From the NCBI RefSeq assembly GCF_017743865.1, contig NZ_JAGHRJ010000011.1:1-64000 (forward strand): a stretch of 64,000 nt of DNA, given 5' to 3'. Numbering within the stretch: the stretch's first letter is position 1; the number at the start of each line of letters is the position of its first letter. The DNA comes from Labrenzia sp. R4_2. Lineage in GTDB: Bacteria > Pseudomonadota > Alphaproteobacteria > Rhizobiales > Stappiaceae. Of this stretch, positions 31,467 to 39,134 are shown piece by piece. The notes below the pieces were generated by a model. It did no database searches. It was given only the letters and a program-made list of their open reading frames with translations, and was not told the DNA's origin. Made by a program: the position numbers and the translations under genes.

Positions 31467-33896
31467 ATGCTGGGGAATATCTGGGGATCAACGCAGCGGA
31501 AATTTCTCGTCATCATGCTCGCAACGTTGATTGCCGTGAACGGCCCGCTTTTGCTGCTGTTTTTTGTCGTAACCAAAGACACCCTTGAACGCGAAATGGT
31601 CGCGAAACAGCAGGTTCTCGTTGACGTCAACAGCAAGGTCCTAAGCAAGCTGATCTGGGACTTCGACGATGATAACCTGAAAAAATGGACGGCGGCCATC
31701 GCCACGGAGCCAGACATTTTCAGCATCGAAGTCCTGGATGATAACAACAACCGGCTCGCGTTCTTTTCGAACGCCGATGACAGCAACCCGGGCACGCAAG
31801 AAGGCGGAAACCTGTTCTCAAAGGACATCATCCATGTCATTGATGAGAACGACTACAACGTCGGCACGCTGAACATCTGGTTCATGTCGGAACGCCTGCG
31901 AAGCGCCGCCATCGAACAGGTCGCCTACCCCGCCATTTTGTTTGTTGTCTCGACGATTTCTGTTCTTATCGTTGCCCTGCTTGCCAACCGCATCATGATC
32001 AACCGGCCCTTGAGCCGGCTGAATGAGGCCATCGAGACAACACATCGGTCGGGTACCCGCAAACGGGTGGATTGGTCGTCATCAGATGAATTCGGCAGCG
32101 TCACTGAAGCCTTTAACGAGATGCAGGACAGCCTCGACAAGGACGAAGCCAAGTTGTTGAAAGCAAACAAGCGCCTGGCATTTCTGTATAACAACACGCC
32201 TGTCATGCTTTACTCCATTGACCACGAAGACCGGATCCTGAACGTGTCCGATTATTGGCTGAGCGCCACGGGGTACGCGCGGGAGGCCGTTATAGGCCGC
32301 AAGTTCAGGGAGTTCCTTCAGCCCGATTGCACAGAAGAATATCTCGACAGCCGCAAGCGTCTCTTTTCAGCTGAGAACATGTCTTTTGAAATCACCTCGG
32401 TTTTCATTAGAGCCGACGGATCGCCGCTGGATGTTCTCATTACCGAAATCCGCGATTTCGACAAGAGTTCGACCGGCCGGCAGTCGCTCTCTGTTATGGC
32501 TGACATTTGTCAATTGAAAGCCGCAGAGGCAAAAATCCTCCATCAGGCGCGAACGGATTTCCTGACCGGTTTGCTGAACCGGCACGGCTTCACGCACCGG
32601 ATGAATGAAGCGATCGACGCAGCCGATGCGGACCATGAAATCGCCGTTCTTTTCTTTGATCTCGACAACTTCAAATGGGTCAATGACAATCTCGGTCACT
32701 TTTCCGGTGACCAGGTCCTGAAGCTGGTTACACAAAGAGTGTCCAAGCTCTTGAAAGCCGAAGATTGTTTCGGCCGTTTTGGCGGCGATGAGTTCGCCAT
32801 CTTGCTGTCGGCTGGCGATGTCCGCGCGCGCGCTGTCGACCTTGCAACACGCATCAATCAGGTCCTGAAGCAACCGATCAGTCTGTCCGGCAGGCAACTG
32901 CAAATTTCTGCCAGCATCGGGATTTCCTATTATCCGGAAAATGCGGACACCGCGGACGATCTGCTGCAAACCTCCGATGTCGCTATGTACCGCCAAAAGG
33001 GCAGCGGGCGGAACGGACACTGTGTCTTTGATGTCCAGTTCGGCCAGGAAGCCGCTCGCCAGTTGGAGGTCAAGGAGCTCATTTCCGAGGCTCTGAAACA
33101 TGATTGGTTTGAGCTTTACTACCAGCCGATCGTTCATCTTAACGAGCGGAGCATCGTCGGGTTCGAGGGCCTTTTGCGGCTCGTGCACCCGGACATGGGC
33201 ATCTTGCCGCCACGGGAGTACATTACGGTTGCCGAACAAACCGGCAGTATTCTGGAAATTGGCGACCGGGTCTTGCGGCTGGGAATGCGGGCGCTCAAAG
33301 AGCTTGAGCAGCAACCCGACTGGCAGGACGCCTATGTGACGCTCAACCTGTCAGCGGCCCAGTTCAGGCGGGAACTGCCGGACACGTTGGCCCGGTATCT
33401 TTCGCAACACGATCTGGTCGGCGATCGGCTTGTTCTTGAAATTACCGAAACAACCTTGATGCAAAACAGCGCCGACTTGGACGGGCTGATCGAGGATATC
33501 CGGAAGCTCGGATGTGCTCTGGCGTTGGATGATTTCGGGACCGGATTTTCATCGCTCAGCTACATGAACCGCCTGCACGTTGATACGGTCAAGATCGACC
33601 GGTCATTTGTTCAAGGCCTTGGAGATATTTCCAACAAAGATGCGTCCGGCAAAACAGCGCCTCTCGTTGAAGCCATTGTCGGCCTGGCGGAAAAGCTGGA
33701 TCTGACCGTGATTGCCGAGGGCATCGAGACCGAAGAACAACTTGGCAGCTTGACACAACGGAATGTAAGGTTTGGTCAGGGTTTCCTCTTCGGAGAGGCC
33801 AAACCGCTTGATGTTTGGCTCAATGGGCCTTTGAAAAGCCGGTCAAGCGGATACGCTTTGCCGGACCTGAAAGAGTTGGAAGCCAGGCCATACTGA
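31467..33896 (+). CDS. Membrane GGDEF-EAL c-di-GMP signalling protein
   Basis: An 809-residue sensor/effector. It has an N-terminal membrane helix (LVIMLATLIAVNGPLLLLFFVV), a periplasmic sensing part to about residue 150, a second helix (ILFVVSTISVLIVALLANRI), a HAMP domain (about 180-232) and a PAS domain (about 240-345). A GGDEF domain has an intact GGDEF at about residue 439. An EAL domain follows: the motif reads EGL (FEGLLRL, about 566) and DDFGTGFSSLSYM is present. Both catalytic domains look usable, so it could make or degrade cyclic di-GMP. It is 28 bases from a binding-protein gene, perhaps its ligand partner. It may control the polysaccharide and adhesin genes further right. Confidence 0.9.
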   Translation: MLGNIWGSTQRKFLVIMLATLIAVNGPLLLLFFVVTKDTLEREMVAKQQVLVDVNSKVLSKLIWDFDDDNLKKWTAAIATEPDIFSIEVLDDNNNRLAFFSNADDSNPGTQEGGNLFSKDIIHVIDENDYNVGTLNIWFMSERLRSAAIEQVAYPAILFVVSTISVLIVALLANRIMINRPLSRLNEAIETTHRSGTRKRVDWSSSDEFGSVTEAFNEMQDSLDKDEAKLLKANKRLAFLYNNTPVMLYSIDHEDRILNVSDYWLSATGYAREAVIGRKFREFLQPDCTEEYLDSRKRLFSAENMSFEITSVFIRADGSPLDVLITEIRDFDKSSTGRQSLSVMADICQLKAAEAKILHQARTDFLTGLLNRHGFTHRMNEAIDAADADHEIAVLFFDLDNFKWVNDNLGHFSGDQVLKLVTQRVSKLLKAEDCFGRFGGDEFAILLSAGDVRARAVDLATRINQVLKQPISLSGRQLQISASIGISYYPENADTADDLLQTSDVAMYRQKGSGRNGHCVFDVQFGQEAARQLEVKELISEALKHDWFELYYQPIVHLNERSIVGFEGLLRLVHPDMGILPPREYITVAEQTGSILEIGDRVLRLGMRALKELEQQPDWQDAYVTLNLSAAQFRRELPDTLARYLSQHDLVGDRLVLEITETTLMQNSADLDGLIEDIRKLGCALALDDFGTGFSSLSYMNRLHVDTVKIDRSFVQGLGDISNKDASGKTAPLVEAIVGLAEKLDLTVIAEGIETEEQLGSLTQRNVRFGQGFLFGEAKPLDVWLNGPLKSRSSGYALPDLKELEARPY

Positions 33897-33924
33897 AAAC
33901 CATGTCACCGACAAGGGGCAACAG

Positions 33925-34701
33925 ATGAAGGCAGTGACAAGACGGACCGTTCTGGCAGGCATGGCTGTGTTGGCGCCCCTGCCCTCGCTCCGCTTGTCCC
34001 GGGCGAGTGCCGACCTTGCAGGCCTCCAGGTGATGACAGAAGAGTACCCCCCCTACAATTACCAGGAAGGGGGCGAGCTCTTGGGGCTCAGCGTTGAGAT
34101 CATGGAAGAGATCTTCAACCGCACGGCGTCCGGTTACAACCGATCGGATATTGCGCTTCTGCCATGGGCGCGGGGCTACAATCTGACCCTTCAGCGGTCC
34201 GGGCACGCCCTCTTTTCGACGACCCGCACACCAGACCGCGAGGACCTTTTCAAATGGGTCGGGCCTTTTGTTCCGACCGTCGTGGGGCTGATTGCCAAAA
34301 AGAGCCGTAACCTGAACATCGAGACCGTTCAGGATCTTGAGGACTTGCGAATTGGGGTGGTCAAGGACGATGTCGGGCAGCTCCTTCTGCAGGCCAGGGG
34401 CGTGCCGAATGACCGGATCGAAGCGGTGCTCTCAAATGATCAGAATTTCCGAAAACTCATAGCAGGCCGTGTGGATGCCATCTCCTATGAGACCAGAGTG
34501 ACCCGTTGGGCTTTGCAAACACGTGATGTTGCCCTGGATGAGTATGAAACCGTTTATGAACTGGACCGCGGCGAACTCTATCTCGCCCTACATCGCCAGA
34601 CGCCTGATGACCTCGTCGGTCTCCTGCAGTCGGTGTTCGACACCATGGTCGACGACGGCACCCATGCCCGGATCCTTGAGCGCTACGGGATCGAGTCCTA
34701 A
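33925..34701 (+). CDS. Periplasmic substrate-binding protein (family 3 type)
   Basis: A 258-residue exported solute-binding protein. The N-terminus TRRTVLAGMAVLAPLPSLRL looks like a Tat-type signal, followed by the mature start LAGLQVMTEEYPPYNYQEGG typical of family 3 (amino-acid type) binding proteins. Other marks are the FVPTVVGLIAKKS segment, DLEDLRIGVVKDDVGQ and a C-terminal helix (ILERYGI). No ABC permease or ATPase follows. Being next to the membrane GGDEF-EAL gene, it more likely delivers a signal to it than feeds a transporter. Inferred. Confidence 0.82.
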   Translation: MKAVTRRTVLAGMAVLAPLPSLRLSRASADLAGLQVMTEEYPPYNYQEGGELLGLSVEIMEEIFNRTASGYNRSDIALLPWARGYNLTLQRSGHALFSTTRTPDREDLFKWVGPFVPTVVGLIAKKSRNLNIETVQDLEDLRIGVVKDDVGQLLLQARGVPNDRIEAVLSNDQNFRKLIAGRVDAISYETRVTRWALQTRDVALDEYETVYELDRGELYLALHRQTPDDLVGLLQSVFDTMVDDGTHARILERYGIES

Positions 34702-34760
34702 GGCTACACTTTTGTGTGCTTCGGATTGGCTTCTGAGCATGTTCCATGACCGGTCAGCGG

Positions 34761-35105
34761 TCACTTCAGTTCGTCACTAACCGCGTCCAAAAGCGCTTCC
34801 AATTCGCCGCTTTCGATCGTTGCCCAGATGATGTCTGCGTCGACGCGGAAGTACACATGGGCAATGTGATCGTGCATTCCGGCAATCAGCCGCCAGGGAA
34901 TGTCCGGATGGCGAGTTGTCACTTCGGGCGGCAATGCCTTCACAGCCTCACCGATTTCCTGAAGGCAAGCCGTCACCGCGCGAAATGTCTTGCGGTCCTC
35001 CAGCGGTGTTTTCAGGAAGGCTGCCTGATCAAGGTCCGCGACAAACGTGCGAATGTCCAGAATAGCGCGCTGGATGTCTTCCAGCCGGTAGCGGGCATCA
35101 CGCAT
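34761..35105 (-). CDS. hepT: HepT-like toxin (DUF86)
   Basis: A 114-residue HEPN-family toxin of the HepT/MntA systems. It is all-helical with ILDIRTFVADLDQAAFLKTP, TFRAVTACLQEIGEAVKALPPE, IPWRLIAGMHDHIAHVYFRVD. The catalytic RX4HXY motif of HepT is read here as H-D-H-I-A-H-V-Y: the His and Tyr are present, but the first Arg is His (codon CAC). That may weaken RNase activity. It follows its partner mntA with a gap of 6 bases, in the normal antitoxin-first order. Confidence 0.85.
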   Translation of the reverse strand: MRDARYRLEDIQRAILDIRTFVADLDQAAFLKTPLEDRKTFRAVTACLQEIGEAVKALPPEVTTRHPDIPWRLIAGMHDHIAHVYFRVDADIIWATIESGELEALLDAVSDELK

Positions 35106-35111
35106 GGCGCT

Positions 35112-35609
35112 TCAGAAAATCCGGAGTTCATCGTTTGCAGCAGCCTCCGCCACATGCGGAGCGAGGCGGGCGCGCGGTGCCAGATCCACCCGGCCAGGCA
35201 TGTCGAGCGCGGTCTCCAGAACATCCTTCAAACGCGCAAGATCAAACAAAGACAATTGCGCGCCCTCTTTCGGCTCGTAACTCAAGTCGATGTCGCTGCC
35301 GGCCTGCGCCTCGCCCCGGGCGAGAGAGCCGAAGAGATAGAGATGGCCGATCCCCTGCCCTTCCAGGTCCTTGCGAACGCCCCTCAACCGGGCAATGACA
35401 TCGGTCGCTGCGAGCGGCCCAGCTGATTGATCATCCACGTAATCCTGGACGATCTGCTGAAGCAAATCCTGAACCTTTGCGCCGCGCTCCGCGGCCAAGG
35501 CCTTGAACCGGTTTTTCAGCGGCACCGGCACCCTGGCAGACAAGAACGCGGTTTCGGCACTGTCGGAGACAAGCTTGGAGGTATTCTGCACTGACATGGA
35601 AACCATCAT
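35112..35609 (-). CDS. mntA: MntA antitoxin, nucleotidyltransferase with N-terminal RHH-like part
   Basis: A 165-residue minimal nucleotidyltransferase antitoxin. The active-site motif is YLFGSLARGEAQAGSDIDLS, matching GSxxRG...SDID. MntA neutralises HepT by AMPylating it. The first 70 residues (FLSARVPVPLKNRFKALAAE, then RGAKVQDLLQQIVQDYVDD) look like a ribbon-helix-helix or DNA-binding domain not found in minimal MntA proteins, so it may also repress its own promoter. The start could be 35609 or the internal ATG at 35597. It lies 65 bases from the first parS copy. Confidence 0.85.
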   Translation of the reverse strand: MMVSMSVQNTSKLVSDSAETAFLSARVPVPLKNRFKALAAERGAKVQDLLQQIVQDYVDDQSAGPLAATDVIARLRGVRKDLEGQGIGHLYLFGSLARGEAQAGSDIDLSYEPKEGAQLSLFDLARLKDVLETALDMPGRVDLAPRARLAPHVAEAAANDELRIF

Positions 35610-35673
35610 TCGTTATTTTGTGCACAAATGCACATTATCACGTTTGGTGCCTCTTTTTCAATGCTGTTTCAAA

Positions 35674-35689
35674 GTTGACAGCTGTCAAC
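35674..35689. promoter_or_regulatory. parS-like partition palindrome
   Basis: GTTGACAGCTGTCAAC, a perfect 16-bp palindrome matching the GTTNNNNGCNNNNAAC consensus of repABC centromeres bound by RepB. One of four identical copies around repABC. It lies between mntA and the cupin gene. Confidence 0.9.
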
Positions 35690-35904
35690 TCGTTTCTGCG
35701 CTCCTGGAATACAGCCAGTCTGATTGGAATTCCATCGGTGCCCCCTTCTCAAACATGCGACACAGTCGACGGTGTCCTCTCCCGGCTATGATCCGTCGTT
35801 TTCCGCACAAACATTCAAGACAGGTCCGGATGGATTGAAGTACCGTGGGCGCGTTGAAGACAGATAGCCCCCGCCCTTCTTTGCAGTTCACAGGACAGAC
35901 CGAT

Positions 35905-36261
35905 ATGAAACCCATCAATCTCTCCGACAAGCTCTCGACGTTTGCCAGTCATTGGGATCCGCACGTTGTCGCAGATTACAACACCAACGACGTGATGGTG
36001 GTGAAGTTCAAGGGAGAGTTTCCCTTCCATCAACATGAAGACACCGACGACTTCTTCCTCGTCCTTGAGGGCGAGATGGTCATGGACATCGAAGGCCAGG
36101 ACCCGCATGTGGTGAAAGCCGGGGAGCTCTTCATTGTGCCGAAAGGCGTTGTCCACCGGCCGCGCGCCGAAGAAGAAACCAAGGTCTTGCTCATCGAACC
36201 TAAGGGCGTTCCAAACACCGGCGATTCTGGTGTCGAACCGGCACCCAAACCCCGGATCTGA
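35905..36261 (+). CDS. Cupin-domain protein
   Basis: A 118-residue single-domain cupin. It has the expected two motifs: GEFPFHQHEDTDDFFLVLEG (cupin 1, two His and Glu), and the second motif around GELFIVPKGVVHRPRAEE (a His for metal binding). It starts KPINLSDKLSTFASHWDPHV, typical of short sugar- or metabolite-binding cupins. The frame opens at 35845, but the ATG at 35905 gives the normal N-terminus. A 7-bp inverted repeat overlaps and follows its stop. It lies between two parS copies and is probably passenger cargo; its substrate is unknown. Confidence 0.85.
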   Translation: MKPINLSDKLSTFASHWDPHVVADYNTNDVMVVKFKGEFPFHQHEDTDDFFLVLEGEMVMDIEGQDPHVVKAGELFIVPKGVVHRPRAEEETKVLLIEPKGVPNTGDSGVEPAPKPRI

Positions 36262-36317
36262 TCTTCTGACCAGATCCCAGCACCTCATGAGCCAAAGCCA
36301 TCCGATCGCGCTTGTTT

Positions 36318-36333
36318 GTTGACAGCTGTCAAC
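36318..36333. promoter_or_regulatory. parS-like partition palindrome
   Basis: Second copy of GTTGACAGCTGTCAAC, just downstream of the repC stop codon on the minus strand. Confidence 0.9.
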
Positions 36334-36356
36334 TCTCACTTGGCAGCCCCCTGCCC

Positions 36357-37721
36357 TCACCGGTTCATGAGAGAGTCCAGCATTGGCCGGAGCCGGAATT
36401 TCCCGGCTTCCGCCTTCTCGCTCAGAACCCGCAAGTATCCGCCAGCGGATTTGATCTCCTCCGCCCTTTCCACCAGATACGCCATCGTCACGATTGCACC
36501 GGCTGGCCCCATATGCTGTTGCGCCCGCAGCCAGGCATCTTTCGAAATTCCGAGCATTCGCCGGATCAGCTCCGCCGCCTTTCTGGCGTCGGACCAGTTG
36601 CCCAGGCCTTCGAGCGCATAATCGGCAAACGACGGACACGCCCGCTTCAGATCTCCGAGAGAGACTTGTTCCGGATCGCTCTTAGCGCCTCCCCGATTAT
36701 TGTGCGCTTCCGGATCCTGCTGGCTATTTGGAGATTTCTCTTGCCCGGCTTCCTGCCCATATTGATCACGCGTCTCATCATCAAATCCTCGAACCGCCGC
36801 TTCATGATTGTCAGAGCAATATTCAAATGAGTCGTCTTTGTTTGAATTCTGAATGTGGCGCTCATTACGAGCGTCGTTGCCGCTCATTCTTGTTTCTAAT
36901 TGAGAGATATCCCCGGTTTGTGCAGACGCTTCTTCGCAGTCTCTTTTACGCAAATCCGCTTCGTCCATTCCAGCCAGGAACGCACTTTCAATGCGAGCAC
37001 GTAAGTGCACCAGAGCGTCGCAGCGCTGCTTGTGATCGCTGAGAGCGCCGTTGCGCGCAACACGGCCGGAGAGCCCTTTGAGCTCTTCCGTAAAGCCCAG
37101 CCACAGTGCCGGGCTGTGAGCGCCCTGCCCATCCTCGAAAGCGGCTTCAATCATCTTTGAAATGTCCCGCAGGTGCAGCGTGATCTCCGCCCGGACCTTC
37201 CGGACTTCCGCGGCATGCGCCCGCGCCGCCTCGGCGTGCTCGAAGACTTCCGGGGCCATCAGCGCAGCTGGCGCCAGATTGAAGCCAAAGGCATCCGTCA
37301 CCTCACCGCCAGGCCCTTTACGGGCGAACCGCTTGCCATTCGCACTGTCTTTGCGCAGGAGAAGCCCCGTTTTCACCAGCGTTGCGATATGCCGGCGCAG
37401 GGTCGGCGCAGACATGCCCCGGGTGCGCAAGGAGAGTTCGGCGTTCGATGGAAAGACGATGATGTCTTCAGAGCCGTCCAGTTCCTTTTCCGGATGAAAG
37501 CTCAAGAGAGCCTCCAGGACCGTGATCGCCCGATCGGACAGCGCATAGACCTCGCGGGCCTCTGTCAGCGCGCGCAGGAACTGCCACTTGTCCGTTTTGC
37601 CGGTCCGGTTGCCGGAAGTTTTGAGAGCTGCGCGGTCGGCCTCAAGCTTCTCATGCGCCTTGAACAAGGCAATAGAAAAAGGTCCGCCGCCGAAAGGCGT
37701 CGTTGCAATACGATCCGTCAT
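36357..37721 (-). CDS. repC: RepC, replication initiator
   Basis: A 454-residue RepC, the initiator of repABC plasmids. It opens TDRIATTPFGGGPFSIALFK, has the conserved region SDRAITVLEALLSFHPEKEL and FPSNAELSLRTRGMSAPTLRRHIATLV (a winged-helix DNA-binding part), and ends with PRIAIT-like helices around MLGISKDAWLRAQQHMGPA. The frame opens with a GTG at 37730; I take the ATG at 37721 because it stands eight bases after AGG. Origin of replication is usually within repC. An antisense RNA and a parS copy lie in the gap to repB. Confidence 0.92.
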   Translation of the reverse strand: MTDRIATTPFGGGPFSIALFKAHEKLEADRAALKTSGNRTGKTDKWQFLRALTEAREVYALSDRAITVLEALLSFHPEKELDGSEDIIVFPSNAELSLRTRGMSAPTLRRHIATLVKTGLLLRKDSANGKRFARKGPGGEVTDAFGFNLAPAALMAPEVFEHAEAARAHAAEVRKVRAEITLHLRDISKMIEAAFEDGQGAHSPALWLGFTEELKGLSGRVARNGALSDHKQRCDALVHLRARIESAFLAGMDEADLRKRDCEEASAQTGDISQLETRMSGNDARNERHIQNSNKDDSFEYCSDNHEAAVRGFDDETRDQYGQEAGQEKSPNSQQDPEAHNNRGGAKSDPEQVSLGDLKRACPSFADYALEGLGNWSDARKAAELIRRMLGISKDAWLRAQQHMGPAGAIVTMAYLVERAEEIKSAGGYLRVLSEKAEAGKFRLRPMLDSLMNR

Positions 37722-37783
37722 GTCCATCACCTATAAAAAGGCAATGAAAAAGCGTTCCCAGTCGCAAAACAGGGTGTCACGTC

Positions 37784-37868
37784 TTGACAATTTTGGGCGG
37801 AAGTGATTCTCTCAGATTGCTACATACAAAGAGGGCTTCCGGAGCATTTTGCTTTGGGGGCCTTTTTT
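37784..37868 (+). ncRNA. Antisense countertranscribed RNA (ctRNA, incA type)
   Basis: The repB-repC gap carries a convergent (plus-strand) unit. There is a TTGACA at 37784-37789 and a weak -10 near 37805-37811. A 13-bp stem (GGCTTCCGGAGCA / TGCTTTGGGGGCC at 37834-37862, four GU pairs) follows, then six T. This predicts a transcript of about 50 nt. In repABC plasmids the ctRNA binds the repC leader and limits its expression, giving copy control and incompatibility. The orientation, position and size all fit. Confidence 0.8.
37834..37868 (+). terminator. Terminator of the antisense RNA
   Basis: A 13-bp stem (with four GU pairs) closed by a TTT loop and followed by TTTTTT. It is both the functional hairpin and the terminator of the ctRNA, as in other repABC plasmids. 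Confidence 0.8.
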
Positions 37869-37932
37869 CTTGCCTTGTTCCTTCCCTTTCCCGTTTCCTG
37901 ATCTTTCAGCGCGGCAGTTCCGCTTTCTGAAA

Positions 37933-37948
37933 GTTGACAGCTGTCAAC
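37933..37948. promoter_or_regulatory. parS-like partition palindrome
   Basis: Third copy of GTTGACAGCTGTCAAC, located in the repB-repC gap, a common place in this family. Confidence 0.9.
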
Positions 37949-37960
37949 CGGCCCTAAAAT

Positions 37961-39055
37961 TCAGCCGTCTGGCAGCTCCTTGTTCTTGTCCGCCTCGAAC
38001 GCTGCCAAAAGATCCGGCAGCTGCTTGGCGAGATATTGCGTGAAGCCATCCGGGGCCGTCTTGGCGAGCTGGATAGTCGAGCCCTTGATGTCGGCGATCG
38101 GTTTGCCGGACCGGCTCTTGATCGTCTGTTTTTGGGCCGGTTTCGATTTTCGTTTTCCAAGCCGTGTGAACAGGCGTTGGAACCGCTGATCGGAATCACA
38201 GGCGAGAAACACCTCGGAGGTGATCTCGTCGCGGGCAATGACTTCCGCGGCCTCTCCGTCGAACATCTCGGCAAGCTGATGCCAGCGTGGGCGGCCGGCC
38301 TTGGGCGCCGGACCGATAGCCTTGGCAATCGGGTAGGGCACCTTGTCGGCGACCTGCAGGAGCCGGGTCATTTCCGTCTTATGAACACCGAGCGCGTCCT
38401 GAACAAGAGAGCGCTCAAATCCATGATCGATCAGCGAACGGGCGAAGAACGCGCGTTCAATGAAGGATAGATCCCGCCGCTCGGCGTTCTCTTTGCCCTG
38501 CGCGAGAATGAGCGCATCGTCGTCGAGCTCCCGGACAATCGCCAGGACATTGATACCGAGTTCTTTCGCGGCCCGGATCCTCCGGTGGCCGTAAGCGGCC
38601 TGATACCAGCCATCCGCGCGTTTGGCGGCATCGGAATGCCGGCGCACCAGAACCGGAACCTGCTGTCCCCGGCTTTCAAGGCTGGCTTTGAGGTCCGCAA
38701 AGCCAGCATCAAGATGGGCATCAACGGTCAACCGGTCCGCAACGGGGGAGGGCTCGATGTGCGACGGGTCGAGTGTCACCACCCGCTCGCCGGACTGTTC
38801 TTTCAGCTCCTGCGCCATTTGCCCAAGCGACAGCCCCATGGCCTTCACCGCGCCGGAGGCGGAGCGCGGGCGCTCACCGGCAGAAACGGTTTTGGAAGCA
38901 GCGGCGGGGGCCGGGGCGGCAGGCGCCGCCTTTTTCTCATGCCGGGCTTCTTGGGGATGTACCGGAGCCGGTGCAGGCGTATTTTCCGCCGGTGCGGTTT
39001 CCGGTTCACCAGCAAACAGGGCTTTCAAGCGGTCCTTGCGTTTGGTCATGGCCAC
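37961..39055 (-). CDS. repB: RepB, ParB-family centromere-binding protein
   Basis: A 364-residue RepB/ParB protein that binds the parS copies. It has an N-terminal arginine/lysine-rich start (MTKRKDRLKALFAGEPE), a Pro/Ala linker, and a conserved ParB/Srx domain with LDPSHIEPSPVADRLTVDAH and AYGHRRIRAAKELGINVLA. The helix-turn-helix is around ERSLVQDALGVHKTEMTRLL and the C-terminus is a dimerisation region. It follows repA by 79 bases. The first Met might be at 39049 (MTKRK). Confidence 0.93.
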   Translation of the reverse strand: MAMTKRKDRLKALFAGEPETAPAENTPAPAPVHPQEARHEKKAAPAAPAPAAASKTVSAGERPRSASGAVKAMGLSLGQMAQELKEQSGERVVTLDPSHIEPSPVADRLTVDAHLDAGFADLKASLESRGQQVPVLVRRHSDAAKRADGWYQAAYGHRRIRAAKELGINVLAIVRELDDDALILAQGKENAERRDLSFIERAFFARSLIDHGFERSLVQDALGVHKTEMTRLLQVADKVPYPIAKAIGPAPKAGRPRWHQLAEMFDGEAAEVIARDEITSEVFLACDSDQRFQRLFTRLGKRKSKPAQKQTIKSRSGKPIADIKGSTIQLAKTAPDGFTQYLAKQLPDLLAAFEADKNKELPDG

Positions 39056-39134
39056 GTTGTCTCCGGACGGGTCTGGTAAAGCTGCCTCAGTGTAAGGCCG
39101 CCCCGGTGAGCGTGGATAAGTTTTTTAAGGTGGT

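Noticed and set aside
32367..33314. 315-codon minus-strand frame within the GGDEF-EAL gene
   Set aside because: Opposite-strand shadow of conserved GGDEF and EAL domains.
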